64,000 nt of DNA. Source: Sphingopyxis sp. MSC1_008. Its GTDB lineage: Bacteria > Pseudomonadota > Alphaproteobacteria > Sphingomonadales > Sphingomonadaceae. The notes beneath the pieces are model-generated. The model ran no database searches and was not told the DNA's origin. It saw only the letters and a program-made list of their open reading frames with translations. The position numbers were made by a program, and so were the translations under genes. Below are positions 9,095 to 17,456 of the stretch, in pieces. The first letter of the stretch is position 1. Each line of letters opens with the position of its first letter. The DNA is taken from NCBI RefSeq assembly GCF_023197165.1, contig NZ_JALPRD010000006.1, forward strand, positions 224,380 through 288,379, written 5' to 3'.

Positions 9095-10933
9095 ATGTCC
9101 AGCCCCGTCCCCCAATCGCCATATGCAGAGCGTCTCGCCCGCGTCCGCGCCGCCCTTGCCGCGCGCGGCCTCGACGGCTTTGTCGTGCCGATCAGCGACG
9201 AGCATATGAGCGAATATGTCGGCGACTATGCGCAGCGTATGGCGTGGCTGACGGGCTTCGGCGGCTCGGCCGGCACCGCGGCGGTGCTGCCCGAAAGCGC
9301 GGCGGTGTTCGTCGACGGGCGCTATACGGTGCAGGTGCGCGACCAGGTCGACGGATCGCTGTTCGATTATGTCGGTGTGCCGCAGTCGAGCGTCGCCGAA
9401 TGGCTCGGCGGACATGTCAGCGCGGGGCAGAAAATCGGCTTCGACCCCTGGCTCCACGGCATCGACTGGGCGCGGGGCCTGGGCAAGGCGCTGGCGGACA
9501 AGGGCGCGCAGTTGGTGGCGGTCGACATCAACCCGATCGATGCTGCGTGGGACGACCGGCCGGCGCCGAGCGCGGCGGCGGTTACCGTCTATGACACGAA
9601 GCTTGCAGGGCAGGCGGCGACCGACAAGCGCGCCGTGATCGCCGACTGGCTGAAGGCCAAGGGTCTCGACACGACGGTGATGACCGCGCTCGATTCGGTC
9701 GCATGGACCTTCAACATCCGCGGGTCGGACGTCAGCCACACGCCGGTCGGGCTCGCCTTCGCATTGCTCCACGCCGACGCGACCGCCGACCTGTTCATCG
9801 CGCCCGAAAAGGTCACCGACGCGGTGCGCGTGCATCTGGGCAACAGTGTGCGCATCCACGACCGCGACGCGTTCGAGGCCGCGCTCGCCGATCTCAAGGA
9901 CAAGAAGGTCGCGGTCGATCCCGACCGCGCGGTCGCGGCGATCTTTACCGCGCTCGAAGCCGCCGGCGCGAAGATCGAGCGCCACCGCGACCCTGCGGTG
10001 CTGCCCAAGGCGATCAAGAATGCGACGGAACTCAACGGCACGCGCGCCGCGCATGTCCGCGACGGCGTCGCGGTATCACGCTTCCTGCAATGGATGGAGG
10101 ATGTCGCGCCGCAGGGCGGGCTCGACGAACTCGGCGCCGCGGCGAAGCTGCGCGATTTTCGCGACGAGAATGGCGCGCTCGTCGATTTGAGCTTCGACAC
10201 CATCTCGGCCGCCGGGCCGAACGGCGCGCTGCCGCATTACAAGGTCGATGCGACCACGAACCGTGCGATCGAGACGGGCACGCTCTATCTCGTCGATTCG
10301 GGCGGGCAGTACGCCGACGGCACCACCGACATCACGCGCACGATCGCGATCGGCGCGCCGACTGCCGAAATGCGCCGTCGTTTCACGCAGGTGCTGAAGG
10401 GGCATATCGCGCTCGCGACCGCGCGCTTCCCCAAGGGGACACGCGGCAGCCAGCTCGACATCCTCGCGCGCCAATATCTGTGGGCCGACGGGGTCGATTA
10501 TGCGCATGGCACCGGCCACGGCGTCGGCGCCTATCTCGCGGTCCACGAAGGGCCGCAGCGCATCGCCAAGCCGTCGGGCGGGCAGGCGGGGACCGAGGAG
10601 CCGCTCCACGCGGGGATGATCCTCTCGAACGAGCCCGGTTACTACAAGGCGGGTGCGTTCGGCATCCGCATCGAAAATCTCGTCATCGTGGTGCCGCAAA
10701 GCATCGACGGCGCCGAGGAGGATATGCTGGGGTTCGAGACGATCACCTTCGCTCCGATCGCGCAGAACCTCGTCGACGCCGCACTGCTGTCGGGTGCCGA
10801 GGCCGACTGGCTCGACGCCTATCACGCCGCGGTGTTCGAGAAACTCGCGCCCGGAATGAGCGGCGACGATCGCGACTGGCTCGAAGCCGCGTGCGCGCCG
10901 CTCGACCGCGCGCCCGCCGCGCTCGCGGCCTGA
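9095..10933 (+). CDS. pepP: Xaa-Pro aminopeptidase (M24B)
   Basis: This 612-residue protein is an aminopeptidase P that removes N-terminal residues preceding proline. It has the long three-domain form: two creatinase-like N-terminal domains and a C-terminal pita-bread domain. The metal ligands are visible in VDSGGQYADGTTDITRT (two Asp), HGTGHGVG (His), SNEPGYY (Glu) and GIRIENL (Glu). The ATG at 9095 follows AAGGA with good spacing, so the longer frame opening at 8864 was not used. It has no signal peptide and is probably cytoplasmic. A thioesterase gene follows after 7 bases. Confidence 0.93.
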   Translation: MSSPVPQSPYAERLARVRAALAARGLDGFVVPISDEHMSEYVGDYAQRMAWLTGFGGSAGTAAVLPESAAVFVDGRYTVQVRDQVDGSLFDYVGVPQSSVAEWLGGHVSAGQKIGFDPWLHGIDWARGLGKALADKGAQLVAVDINPIDAAWDDRPAPSAAAVTVYDTKLAGQAATDKRAVIADWLKAKGLDTTVMTALDSVAWTFNIRGSDVSHTPVGLAFALLHADATADLFIAPEKVTDAVRVHLGNSVRIHDRDAFEAALADLKDKKVAVDPDRAVAAIFTALEAAGAKIERHRDPAVLPKAIKNATELNGTRAAHVRDGVAVSRFLQWMEDVAPQGGLDELGAAAKLRDFRDENGALVDLSFDTISAAGPNGALPHYKVDATTNRAIETGTLYLVDSGGQYADGTTDITRTIAIGAPTAEMRRRFTQVLKGHIALATARFPKGTRGSQLDILARQYLWADGVDYAHGTGHGVGAYLAVHEGPQRIAKPSGGQAGTEEPLHAGMILSNEPGYYKAGAFGIRIENLVIVVPQSIDGAEEDMLGFETITFAPIAQNLVDAALLSGAEADWLDAYHAAVFEKLAPGMSGDDRDWLEAACAPLDRAPAALAA

Positions 10934-10940
10934 TCCGCGC

Positions 10941-11402
10941 GTGACCGATATCCGCAGCGACGTCCCGCTCGCCGATTTCCGGGTGCAGGAGCGCGTCCGC
11001 GTCCGTTTCAACGAGATCGACGGCCAGAATATCGTCTTCAATGCCAATTATCTCGTCTATGCCGACATCGGCGTAACCGAATATTTCCGGGCGCTCGGTG
11101 AGGGGCAGCCCGGGCCCTATTTTCACCAATATGGTACAGATATTCGCGAGACGCATTGCGAGATCGATTATCACGCCCCGGCGCGACTCGACGAGCTGAT
11201 CACGATCGCGGCGCGAATCAGCCGCTTCGGGCGCACGAGCTTCACGGTCCATTGCGGTATTTTCCGCGCAAATGAGCGGCTCACCGATATCGAGATCAGC
11301 TATGCCCATCTCGACACCGACAACGGGACGCCGACGCCGCTGCCGGGCAGCTTCATTGCCGAAGTCAGGCGATTCGAAGCAAGGACGCCCGTGCAGGACT
11401 GA
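10941..11402 (+). CDS. Acyl-CoA thioesterase, 4HBT hotdog family
   Basis: This 153-residue protein begins with GTG, 7 bases after the pepP stop. The active-site region VRFNEIDGQNIVFNANYLVYAD matches the hotdog 4-hydroxybenzoyl-CoA thioesterase/FadM-YbgC family, with the catalytic Asp in the NEIDGQ segment. Such enzymes hydrolyse acyl-CoA or aryl-CoA esters in the cytoplasm. The substrate cannot be told from sequence. Co-transcription with pepP is likely but has no obvious functional meaning. Confidence 0.87.
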   Translation: MTDIRSDVPLADFRVQERVRVRFNEIDGQNIVFNANYLVYADIGVTEYFRALGEGQPGPYFHQYGTDIRETHCEIDYHAPARLDELITIAARISRFGRTSFTVHCGIFRANERLTDIEISYAHLDTDNGTPTPLPGSFIAEVRRFEARTPVQD

Positions 11403-11441
11403 TTCGGATGTTCCGAATCGACCCTCTCAACCAAAAAGGTC

Positions 11442-11470
11442 GAAAAAAAAGGGCCACCCGAGGGTGGCCC
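11442..11470 (-). terminator. Strong minus-strand rho-independent terminator
   Basis: GGGCCACCC and GGGTGGCCC (11451-11470) form a 9-bp stem with a GA-size loop. Read on the minus strand, the stem is followed by eight T residues at 11450-11443. On the plus strand the stem is followed by GTGAAAG, so it is a poor terminator for the thioesterase. No minus-strand protein gene lies upstream to explain it. Confidence 0.75.
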
Positions 11471-11502
11471 GTGAAAGTTTTGGGAGAGGATGCCTAAAAG
11501 GC
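11442..11502 (-). ncRNA. Candidate small RNA ending at the 11442 terminator
   Basis: This is a minus-strand RNA inferred from an orphan terminator. Just 5' of the hairpin the RNA would carry a CU-rich segment, UCCUCUCCC (opposite 11481-11489). Such anti-Shine-Dalgarno segments are known from Hfq-dependent alphaproteobacterial sRNAs. A weak promoter (TTGCAG at 11537-11532, 17 bases, AATAAC at 11514-11509) would give about 60 nt. The 5' end is uncertain and could lie further upstream. The alternative is a leftover terminator. Confidence 0.35.
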
Positions 11503-11513
11503 GAGTTTGTTAT

Positions 11514-11574
11514 TGCACTGCACAATGATTGCTGCAACTGCGAAATGAACATCTGCTATTGCATTTTTTGCAAT
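11514..11574. promoter_or_regulatory. Cluster of three TGC-type palindromes
   Basis: TGCACTGCA (11514-11522), TTGCTGCAA (11529-11537) and ATTGCA-TTTTT-TGCAAT (11558-11574) lie within 61 bases of AT-rich, gene-free sequence. They resemble the TGC-rich repeats bound by PhaR regulators near phasin genes, but no phasin gene is present. The remainder of the 11403-11661 gap holds nothing else I recognise. Confidence 0.5.
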
Positions 11575-11661
11575 CGAGAACGTTTCCAGCGTCCATTTGG
11601 CGCAATCACCCGCCATTCGCGCCCCCTCGCAAATTGTCGCGACATCGCCTAAATTGGGGGG

Positions 11662-12129
11662 ATGGGAATGTTCAACAAAATGGATGTCGGCGGCGGGCTG
11701 TCCGATTTCTGGGCCTATGTCCGCGAACCGCGCCCGCATCGCTGGGCGGTCTGGGGCGTCGCACTGGCGCTGACCTGGCTGATTTTCACCGGGGTCGAGA
11801 AATATCTGATCCCTTATGAAAAGCCCAAGGAGCAGATCATCTATTTCGAGAATTGGACCGCGAACCGCAGCGCCGCCGAAATCCGCGCCGACTGGGTTGC
11901 GCGCGCCAAGGAGACGACGCTGCACAACGCGCAGAAGCGCGCTGAGTATCAGCGCTTCGCCGACAGCCTTGGCATCGAATATGATTCGGCCGAGGCCGAC
12001 AAGGTGACGCGCGAGACGCTGGGCGAAGAAGCGGCCGCGGCGGCGAAGAAAAAGCCCGAGCCGGTGCAGATCCGCTCGACGCTCGCCGAACGCGCGGCGC
12101 GCGGCACGCAGCCCAAAGCCGCCGACTGA
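11662..12129 (+). CDS. Conserved hypothetical protein with one membrane segment
   Basis: I do not recognise a named family. The 155-residue protein has a short cytoplasmic N-terminus and one hydrophobic helix at about 28-46 (WAVWGVALALTWLIFTGV). A soluble, charged tail follows; it is Lys/Ala/Glu-rich and probably periplasmic and partly helical. It lies 4 bases before ribD and is probably co-transcribed with it. A run of G residues before the ATG could act as a ribosome-binding site; a second ATG at 11668 is possible. Confidence 0.75.
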   Translation: MGMFNKMDVGGGLSDFWAYVREPRPHRWAVWGVALALTWLIFTGVEKYLIPYEKPKEQIIYFENWTANRSAAEIRADWVARAKETTLHNAQKRAEYQRFADSLGIEYDSAEADKVTRETLGEEAAAAAKKKPEPVQIRSTLAERAARGTQPKAAD

Positions 12130-12133
12130 CCGG

Positions 12134-13108
12134 ATGCAGCGCGGCCCCGCCGATGCCGACTGGATGGCGGCCGCCGTCGCGCTCTCGCGCCGCGGCCGCT
12201 CGGCGTCGGCACCAAATCCCAACGTTGGCTGCATCCTCGTCAAGGACGGCCGCGTCGTCGCGCGCGGCTGGACCCAGCCGGGCGGGCGGCCGCATGCCGA
12301 GGCGATCGCACTCGCTGCCGCAGGCGCCGCCGCGCGCGGCGCAACCGCTTATGTCACGCTCGAACCCTGCGCCCACGCGAGCCCACGCGGGCCGGCGTGC
12401 AGCGATTCGCTGATCGCGGCGGGCATCGCGCGCGTCGTGATCGCCGCGCAGGACCCCGATCCACGCACCGACGGCAAGGGCATCGCGCGGTTGCAGGCGG
12501 CGGGGATCGAGGTCGTCTTCAATGTCCTGCCCGCCGCAGCACGCACCGCGATGGCGCCCTGGTGGACGCGGCACAGCGACGGGCGGCCGTTCGTGACGCT
12601 CAAGCTCGCGACGTCGCTCGACGGTTGCATCGCCCGCGCCGACGGATCGAGCCGCTGGATCACCGGGACACGCGCCCGCGCGCACGGGCATCTGGAGCGC
12701 GCAAGCCATCAGGCGATCCTCGTCGGGCGCGGGACGCTCGAAACCGACGCACCGAAACTCGATGTGCGGCTGCCGGGGCTCGAAGATCGCAGCCCCCGCA
12801 AATTCCTGCTCACCCGCGGCGAAGCGCCCGCAGGCTGGACCGCCGTCGCCTCGCCCGAAGCGATCGACGATGTCGATTCGATCCTGGTCGAGGGCGGCGC
12901 GGGCGCGGCATCGGCCTTCCTCGCCGCCGACCGCGTCGACCGGCTTCTGCTCTATCGCGCGCCGATCCTGATCGGCGGCGGCAAGCCGGCGCTCGGCGAC
13001 ATCGGCCTCGCCGATCTCGCACAAGCGCACGACCGCTGGCGCCTTACCGACAGCCGCCTGCTTGGCAGCGACCGACTCGACGTCTACGAGCGCGTCAGAG
13101 AAGGATAA
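12134..13108 (+). CDS. ribD: Bifunctional riboflavin deaminase/reductase RibD
   Basis: This 324-residue enzyme performs two consecutive steps of riboflavin synthesis: deamination of the pyrimidine and NADPH-dependent reduction of the ribosyl side chain. The deaminase domain (residues 1-145) shows the zinc motif HAE in GGRPHAEAI and PCAHASPRGPAC. The reductase domain (about 150-324) shows TLKLATSLDGCIARADGSS and VEGGAGAASAF. ribE follows after 8 bases. No FMN riboswitch (RFN element) is recognisable upstream. Confidence 0.95.
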   Translation: MQRGPADADWMAAAVALSRRGRSASAPNPNVGCILVKDGRVVARGWTQPGGRPHAEAIALAAAGAAARGATAYVTLEPCAHASPRGPACSDSLIAAGIARVVIAAQDPDPRTDGKGIARLQAAGIEVVFNVLPAAARTAMAPWWTRHSDGRPFVTLKLATSLDGCIARADGSSRWITGTRARAHGHLERASHQAILVGRGTLETDAPKLDVRLPGLEDRSPRKFLLTRGEAPAGWTAVASPEAIDDVDSILVEGGAGAASAFLAADRVDRLLLYRAPILIGGGKPALGDIGLADLAQAHDRWRLTDSRLLGSDRLDVYERVREG

Positions 13109-13116
13109 CGCACCCC

Positions 13117-13743
13117 ATGTTCACCGGCATCATCACCGACATCGGCACCATCCGCAGCCGCGAAGACCGCGGCGATACACGGCTCGTCATCGACACCGCC
13201 TATGATGTCGGCAGCATCGACATCGGCGCGTCGATCGCCTGTTCGGGCGCGTGCCTCACCGTCGTCGACAAGGGCGTGTACGACGGCAGCAACGGACCCG
13301 CCGGCTGGTTCGCGATCGACGCGAGCGGTGAAACGCTCGCGCGGACCGCGCCCGGCATGTGGGATCAGGGGCGCCGCCTCAACCTGGAACGAGCGCTCAA
13401 GATCGGCGACGAGCTTGGCGGGCATATCGTCACCGGCCATGTCGACGACATCGGCCGCATCGTGTCGGCCGAACCCGTCGGCGACAGCGTGACGGTTACC
13501 GTCGCCGCGCCCGCGTCGCTCGCCCCGCATATCGCGCCCAAGGGTTCGATCACCGTCGACGGCGTGTCGCTGACCGTGAACGAAGTGACAGACCAGCCGG
13601 ACGGCGAAGCGCATTTCACGCTCAACATCATCCCGCACACACAGGAAATGACGACGCTGAACGAGGCCGCGGCGGGGCGTCCGGTCAATCTTGAGATCGA
13701 TATTCTCGCACGCTACCTCGCGCGGATGCAGGCGCGGGGATAA
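13117..13743 (+). CDS. ribE: Riboflavin synthase alpha subunit
   Basis: This 208-residue enzyme dismutates two molecules of 6,7-dimethyl-8-ribityllumazine to riboflavin. Both internal repeats start with the family signature: MFTGIITDIG at residue 1, and the second lumazine-binding half near 100 (GHIVTGHVDDIGRI). The ATG at 13117 is preceded by AAGGA, which decides the start over the much longer open frame. It follows ribD by 8 bases. Its substrate maker, ribH, is in a separate cluster about 7 kb away. Confidence 0.95.
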   Translation: MFTGIITDIGTIRSREDRGDTRLVIDTAYDVGSIDIGASIACSGACLTVVDKGVYDGSNGPAGWFAIDASGETLARTAPGMWDQGRRLNLERALKIGDELGGHIVTGHVDDIGRIVSAEPVGDSVTVTVAAPASLAPHIAPKGSITVDGVSLTVNEVTDQPDGEAHFTLNIIPHTQEMTTLNEAAAGRPVNLEIDILARYLARMQARG

Positions 13744-13774
13744 GGGCACCGCAAACGGGGAAGGAAGGTCCGTG

Positions 13775-14209
13775 ATGACAGCGGCGATACGGGGTTCCTG
13801 TCTGTGCGGCGAAATCCGTTTCGAAATCGACGGAAAAATTGGCCCCGCCGGCCAATGTCATTGTTCCAAATGCCGCAAGGTATCGGGCACCGACGGCAAT
13901 GCCGTCTTCTATGCGTCGGCCGCCGGTTTCCGCTGGCTGGCGGGCGAGGATTTAATCGAGCGTTTCGCCGTTCCCGATGGCGGCGGCTGGACGTCGCATT
14001 TCTGCCGGCGATGCGGCAGTCCGGCGCCGCTGAGCGACGCGAACGGCAAATTCTTCTTCGTCCCGGCGGGCCTGCTCGACGACGATCCGGGCTTTCGCGG
14101 CTATGCGGCCCATATTTTCGTCGGATCAAAGGCGCCTTGGGTCTGCATCAGCGATTCTGCGCCGCAATATGAAGCGGGCTTTGATTCGGTACGGGTCGAC
14201 CGCAGCTAA
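13775..14209 (+). CDS. GFA-family (Mss4-fold) zinc protein
   Basis: This 144-residue protein has the glutathione-dependent formaldehyde-activating (GFA) fold. Zinc-binding cysteines appear as GSCLCGEI, QCHCSKCRK and FCRRCGSP. Despite the family name, most members have no proven activity with formaldehyde. The ATG at 13775 follows GAAGGAAGG; a GTG three bases upstream is also possible. The gene overlaps the convergent mmcB by 4 bases. Function in this organism is unknown. Confidence 0.88.
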   Translation: MTAAIRGSCLCGEIRFEIDGKIGPAGQCHCSKCRKVSGTDGNAVFYASAAGFRWLAGEDLIERFAVPDGGGWTSHFCRRCGSPAPLSDANGKFFFVPAGLLDDDPGFRGYAAHIFVGSKAPWVCISDSAPQYEAGFDSVRVDRS

Positions 14210-14673
14210 CCCTCGACCCAGCCCGCCGCCAGCTCGGGGTCGGCCGCCACCATCGACCGCCGCATCGCGAGCCGCCCGATGCGCAGCAGTTCGGCCTTAC
14301 GCCGCGCGGGCGCGAGATTGCAGCTCGCGGCTTCGCGCACCACCGCCGCGCCATAACGATCTGCGACGATCAGCCCCGATGTTTCGCGGCGATAGCCCTC
14401 GGTCTCGAGGATCGCGGGGTCGAGCCCCGATGCGAGCGCCCAGTAGAAGCGGTCGCACCAGTCGCAATAGTCGGGCCATTTGCCGTCGCCGTGCAGGTCG
14501 GCGCGGCTGACCTTGATCTCGACGATGGTGATATTGCCCTTGGCATCGATCGCCGTCAGATCGGTGCGCCGTCCGTTGGGCAGCGGCACCTCGGGGATCG
14601 CGACCAGCCCCGCCTGCGCGAACAGCCGGCACACGCCGCGCGCGACATCCGCGGCGGTGATCATATCCGTCAT
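14206..14673 (-). CDS. mmcB: MmcB-family DNA repair protein
   Basis: This 155-residue protein has a restriction-endonuclease-like fold. Catalytic-type residues can be seen in GRRTDLTAI and TIVEIKVSRADLHGD, giving a D-x(n)-E-x-K pattern. In Caulobacter, mmcB is SOS-induced and takes part in resistance to mitomycin C. It lies directly downstream of ssb on the same strand (16 bases), which agrees with a role in DNA repair. No alphaproteobacterial LexA box (GTTC-N7-GTTC) is visible directly upstream, so regulation is unclear. Confidence 0.88.
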   Translation of the reverse strand: MTDMITAADVARGVCRLFAQAGLVAIPEVPLPNGRRTDLTAIDAKGNITIVEIKVSRADLHGDGKWPDYCDWCDRFYWALASGLDPAILETEGYRRETSGLIVADRYGAAVVREAASCNLAPARRKAELLRIGRLAMRRSMVAADPELAAGWVEG

Positions 14674-14689
14674 CGCTTAGAATCCGTCC

Positions 14690-15250
14690 TCAGAACGGGA
14701 CGTCGTCGTCCAGATCGTCGTCGAAGGGCGGGCGTCCGCCGCCGCTGCCCGAACCGCCGCCAAAGCCGCCGCCGGACGAACTGCCCGACGAACCGCCGCC
14801 GCCCTGGTTCCAACCGCCGCCCGAGCCACCGCCCGACGAACCACCGCTCCATTCGTCACCGCCGCCGCTGCCGCCGCGCGATCCGCCACCGCCGCCCGGG
14901 GCGCCGTCGAGCATGGTCAGCGTGCCGCCCATGCCCGCGATCACAATCTCGGTCGTATATTTGTCGTTGCCGTCGCGGTCCTGCCATTTGCGCGTGCGCA
15001 GGCTGCCCTCGATATAGACCTTCGAGCCTTTTTTAAGGAAGCGTTCGACAACCCCGATCAAGCCTTCGCCGTTGATCACGACCTGGTGCCACTCGGTGCG
15101 CTCCTTGCGCTCGCCGGTCATCCGGTCCTTCCACTGCTCGGAGGTCGCGATGCGGAGATTCGCGACCTTACCGCCGTTCTGGAACGACTTGATTTCGGGA
15201 TCGGCGCCGAGATTGCCGATCAAAATTACCTTGTTGACGCTGCCAGCCAT
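14690..15250 (-). CDS. ssb: Single-stranded DNA-binding protein
   Basis: This 186-residue protein has an N-terminal OB-fold (residues 1-112: [38 protein letters not shown]). A long Gly/Ser-rich linker follows at about 118-172. The acidic tip [10 protein letters not shown] recruits repair and replication partners. It forms homotetramers that coat single-stranded DNA. The linker is longer and more repetitive than in E. coli SSB. It is followed by mmcB. Confidence 0.97.
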   Translation of the reverse strand: MAGSVNKVILIGNLGADPEIKSFQNGGKVANLRIATSEQWKDRMTGERKERTEWHQVVINGEGLIGVVERFLKKGSKVYIEGSLRTRKWQDRDGNDKYTTEIVIAGMGGTLTMLDGAPGGGGGSRGGSGGGDEWSGGSSGGGSGGGWNQGGGGSSGSSSGGGFGGGSGSGGGRPPFDDDLDDDVPF

Positions 15251-15282
15251 TGCCGCTCCGCTCCGCTAGAAAATGTGGAGGA

Positions 15283-17145
15283 TCAGCCTAGTCCAAAGGC
15301 GACGGCTGTCCAGTAAGTGATTCCGGCAGCGGCATAGGCGAGCAGGAACAAATAGCCAACCATGAACATGGGCCATTTCCACCCATTGGTCTCGCGCCGG
15401 GTGATCGCGATCGTCGAAATGCACTGCGGCGCAAAGACGAACCAGGCGAGGAAGGCGAGCGCGGTGGCGAGGCTCCACTTGCCTTGCAGCCGTTCGCCGA
15501 GCGATTGCGCCATCGCATCCTCGTCGCCATCGGCGTCGATCGCATTTGCGGTCGCCATCGCCGACACCGCGACTTCGCGCGCCGCCATCGCGGGGATCAG
15601 CGCGAGCGCGATGTCGTGGTTGAAACCGATCGGTTTGACGACGACTTCCAGCCCGCTCGCGATGCGGCCGGCGACGCTATATTCGACCTGGCTTTCGCCT
15701 TCGGGCGCCTGCGGAAAGGTCAATAGCAGCCAGAGGACGACGGTGGTCATCGCGATGATCGTCCCCGCGCGGCGGAGGAAGATCCACGCCCGCTGCCACA
15801 GGCCGAGCGCGATGTCGCGCAGTTGCGGCATCTGATAGCGCGGCATTTCCATCATGAAGCCCGCGTTGGTGCCCTTCGCGACCGTGCGGCGGAGCGCCCA
15901 TGCGACGACGAGCGCGCCGACGATACCTGCGAGATAGAGGCCGAAGAGCACAAGTCCCTGCAGCCCGATGCCGGTGCCGCCGACGCCGCGATTCGGAATG
16001 AAGGCGGCAATGATCAGCGCATAGACCGGAAGCCGCGCCGAACAGGTCATCAAGGGCGCGATCAGGATCGTGGTCAGCCGGTCCTTCTCGTCGGGGATCG
16101 CGCGCGTCGCCATAATCCCGGGGACCGCGCAGGCAAAGCTCGACAGCAGCGGGATGAAACCGCGCCCCGACAGGCCGACCTTGCCCATCAGCCCGTCCAT
16201 CAGGAAGGCGGCGCGCGTCATATAGCCCGACGCTTCGAGGAGCAGGATGAAGAGGAAGAGGATCAAAATCTGCGGCAGGAAGACGACGACCGCGCCAACT
16301 CCCGCGAGCAGCCCCTCGACCACCAGGTCGCGCAGGAAATTCTGCGGAATATTGTCGACGACCCAGCCCTGCAGCACCCCGACGAGCCCTTCGAGCGCGT
16401 CGGCGGGCGGGCCGGCCCAGGCATAGACCGCCTGGAACATCACGAACATCAGCGCGAGCAGGATGAGCATGCCCGCGACGGGGTGAAGCACGATATTGTC
16501 GACGCGCTGCGTCCAGCGGCGCACCGGCGTTTCGCTGAGGATCGCGGCGCGCGCGATCGTCCGGGCGCGCTGGTGGAGCGAGGCGTCATTCGCTTCGGCC
16601 GGAGCGGTGACGCCGCCCGCGGCATGCGACCCGATCGCGCCGTCGACCGCGGCGAGCAATTCGGTGAGCCCGCGCTTGCGCACCGCGACCGTTGGCACGA
16701 CGGGGACGCCCAACTCTTTCGACAGCCGCGCGGCGTCGAGCGTCAGCCCGTCGCGCGTCGCGAGATCGACCATATTGAGCGCGACCACGGTGGGCAGGTT
16801 CAGCGCGAGCAATTCGAGCGCGAAGCTGAGATGATTGTCGAGGTTCGCCGCGTCGAGCACGACGATCAGCGCGTCGGGGCGCTTTTCGCCGTCCTGCCGA
16901 CCGAGGATGACGTCGCGCGTCACCGCTTCGTCGAGGCTCGCGGGGGTCAGGCTATACGCGCCGGGCAGGTCGATCAGCGAGATCGGGCGGCCATCGGCAA
17001 AGCTTGCGTGCCCCGCCTTTCGCTCGACGGTGACGCCGGGATAGTTAGCGATCTTCTGCCGCGCGCCGGTCAGCGCGTTGAACAGGCTCGACTTGCCGGC
17101 GTTGGGATTGCCGACGAGGGCGATCGAGGGAATCGCGCCGGTCAT
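15283..17145 (-). CDS. feoB: Ferrous iron transporter FeoB
   Basis: This 620-residue protein is an inner-membrane Fe2+ permease with a cytoplasmic GTPase domain. The G1 motif GNPNAGKSS is at residues 12-20, G3 is in DLPGAYSL, and G4 NMVD lies near 130. The C-terminal half holds two Gate domains and about 10 membrane helices. Its ATG overlaps the feoA stop (ATGA), which fixes the start. It is shorter than E. coli FeoB (773 residues). No feoC follows. A Fur box upstream of feoA probably controls the pair. Confidence 0.95.
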   Translation of the reverse strand: MTGAIPSIALVGNPNAGKSSLFNALTGARQKIANYPGVTVERKAGHASFADGRPISLIDLPGAYSLTPASLDEAVTRDVILGRQDGEKRPDALIVVLDAANLDNHLSFALELLALNLPTVVALNMVDLATRDGLTLDAARLSKELGVPVVPTVAVRKRGLTELLAAVDGAIGSHAAGGVTAPAEANDASLHQRARTIARAAILSETPVRRWTQRVDNIVLHPVAGMLILLALMFVMFQAVYAWAGPPADALEGLVGVLQGWVVDNIPQNFLRDLVVEGLLAGVGAVVVFLPQILILFLFILLLEASGYMTRAAFLMDGLMGKVGLSGRGFIPLLSSFACAVPGIMATRAIPDEKDRLTTILIAPLMTCSARLPVYALIIAAFIPNRGVGGTGIGLQGLVLFGLYLAGIVGALVVAWALRRTVAKGTNAGFMMEMPRYQMPQLRDIALGLWQRAWIFLRRAGTIIAMTTVVLWLLLTFPQAPEGESQVEYSVAGRIASGLEVVVKPIGFNHDIALALIPAMAAREVAVSAMATANAIDADGDEDAMAQSLGERLQGKWSLATALAFLAWFVFAPQCISTIAITRRETNGWKWPMFMVGYLFLLAYAAAGITYWTAVAFGLG

Positions 17146-17402
17146 GCGACGGGCTCGATTTCGATCGCGGCGGCCTGGCTCGCGCGGATGATCACCTTCA
17201 TGCGTCCGACGGTGAGCGCCAGCGGATCGCGCGAAAAGATGCTGCCGCGGTGGAGCGGGGTAACTTCGCATCCTTCCATCAGGCCGAATTCGCGCAGGCG
17301 GCGGCCTTCGTCCTCGGACATCGCGGTCCAGTCGATGCGGGCGATTCGCACCGCGACGCCCAGCGGCGCCCGATCCAGAATATTTTCGAGCAAAGCAGTC
17401 AT
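17142..17402 (-). CDS. feoA: Ferrous iron transport protein FeoA
   Basis: This 86-residue SH3-like protein partners FeoB and probably stimulates it. The family core reads LREFGLMEGCEVTPLHRG, followed by PLALTVGRMKVIIRASQA. It is the first gene of the feoAB operon and overlaps feoB by 4 bases. The start codon sits directly next to a likely Fur site. Confidence 0.94.
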   Translation of the reverse strand: MTALLENILDRAPLGVAVRIARIDWTAMSEDEGRRLREFGLMEGCEVTPLHRGSIFSRDPLALTVGRMKVIIRASQAAAIEIEPVA

Positions 17403-17403
17403 T

Positions 17404-17424
17404 TGCGAGCGATTATCAATAACA
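17404..17424. promoter_or_regulatory. Likely Fur box upstream of feoAB
   Basis: The plus strand reads TGCGAGCGATTATCAATAACA. It matches the core of proteobacterial Fur boxes (GATTATCA with flanking TGC and AATA parts). It lies 2 bases upstream of the feoA start codon, so repression by iron-loaded Fur would also block the translation start. Confidence 0.55.
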
Positions 17425-17456
17425 GTCGCTTCGCGCCAGTCCTTTATCGAAACGCG

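Noticed and set aside
11487..11525. Plus-strand 12-codon frame after a GGGAGAGG site (MPKRRVCYCTAQ)
   Set aside because: It has a good ribosome-binding site, but spacing to the ATG is zero and the peptide is too short to support. It could be the remains of a leader.
12130..12134. FMN riboswitch before ribD or ribB
   Set aside because: There are only 4 bases before ribD, and 48 bases before ribB lack the RFN conserved blocks.
11494..12243. Minus-strand frame of 249 codons entering the 11.5 kb gap
   Set aside because: Most of it is antisense to the membrane protein gene and ribD. The tail in the gap reads as low-quality coding and covers the TGC palindromes.
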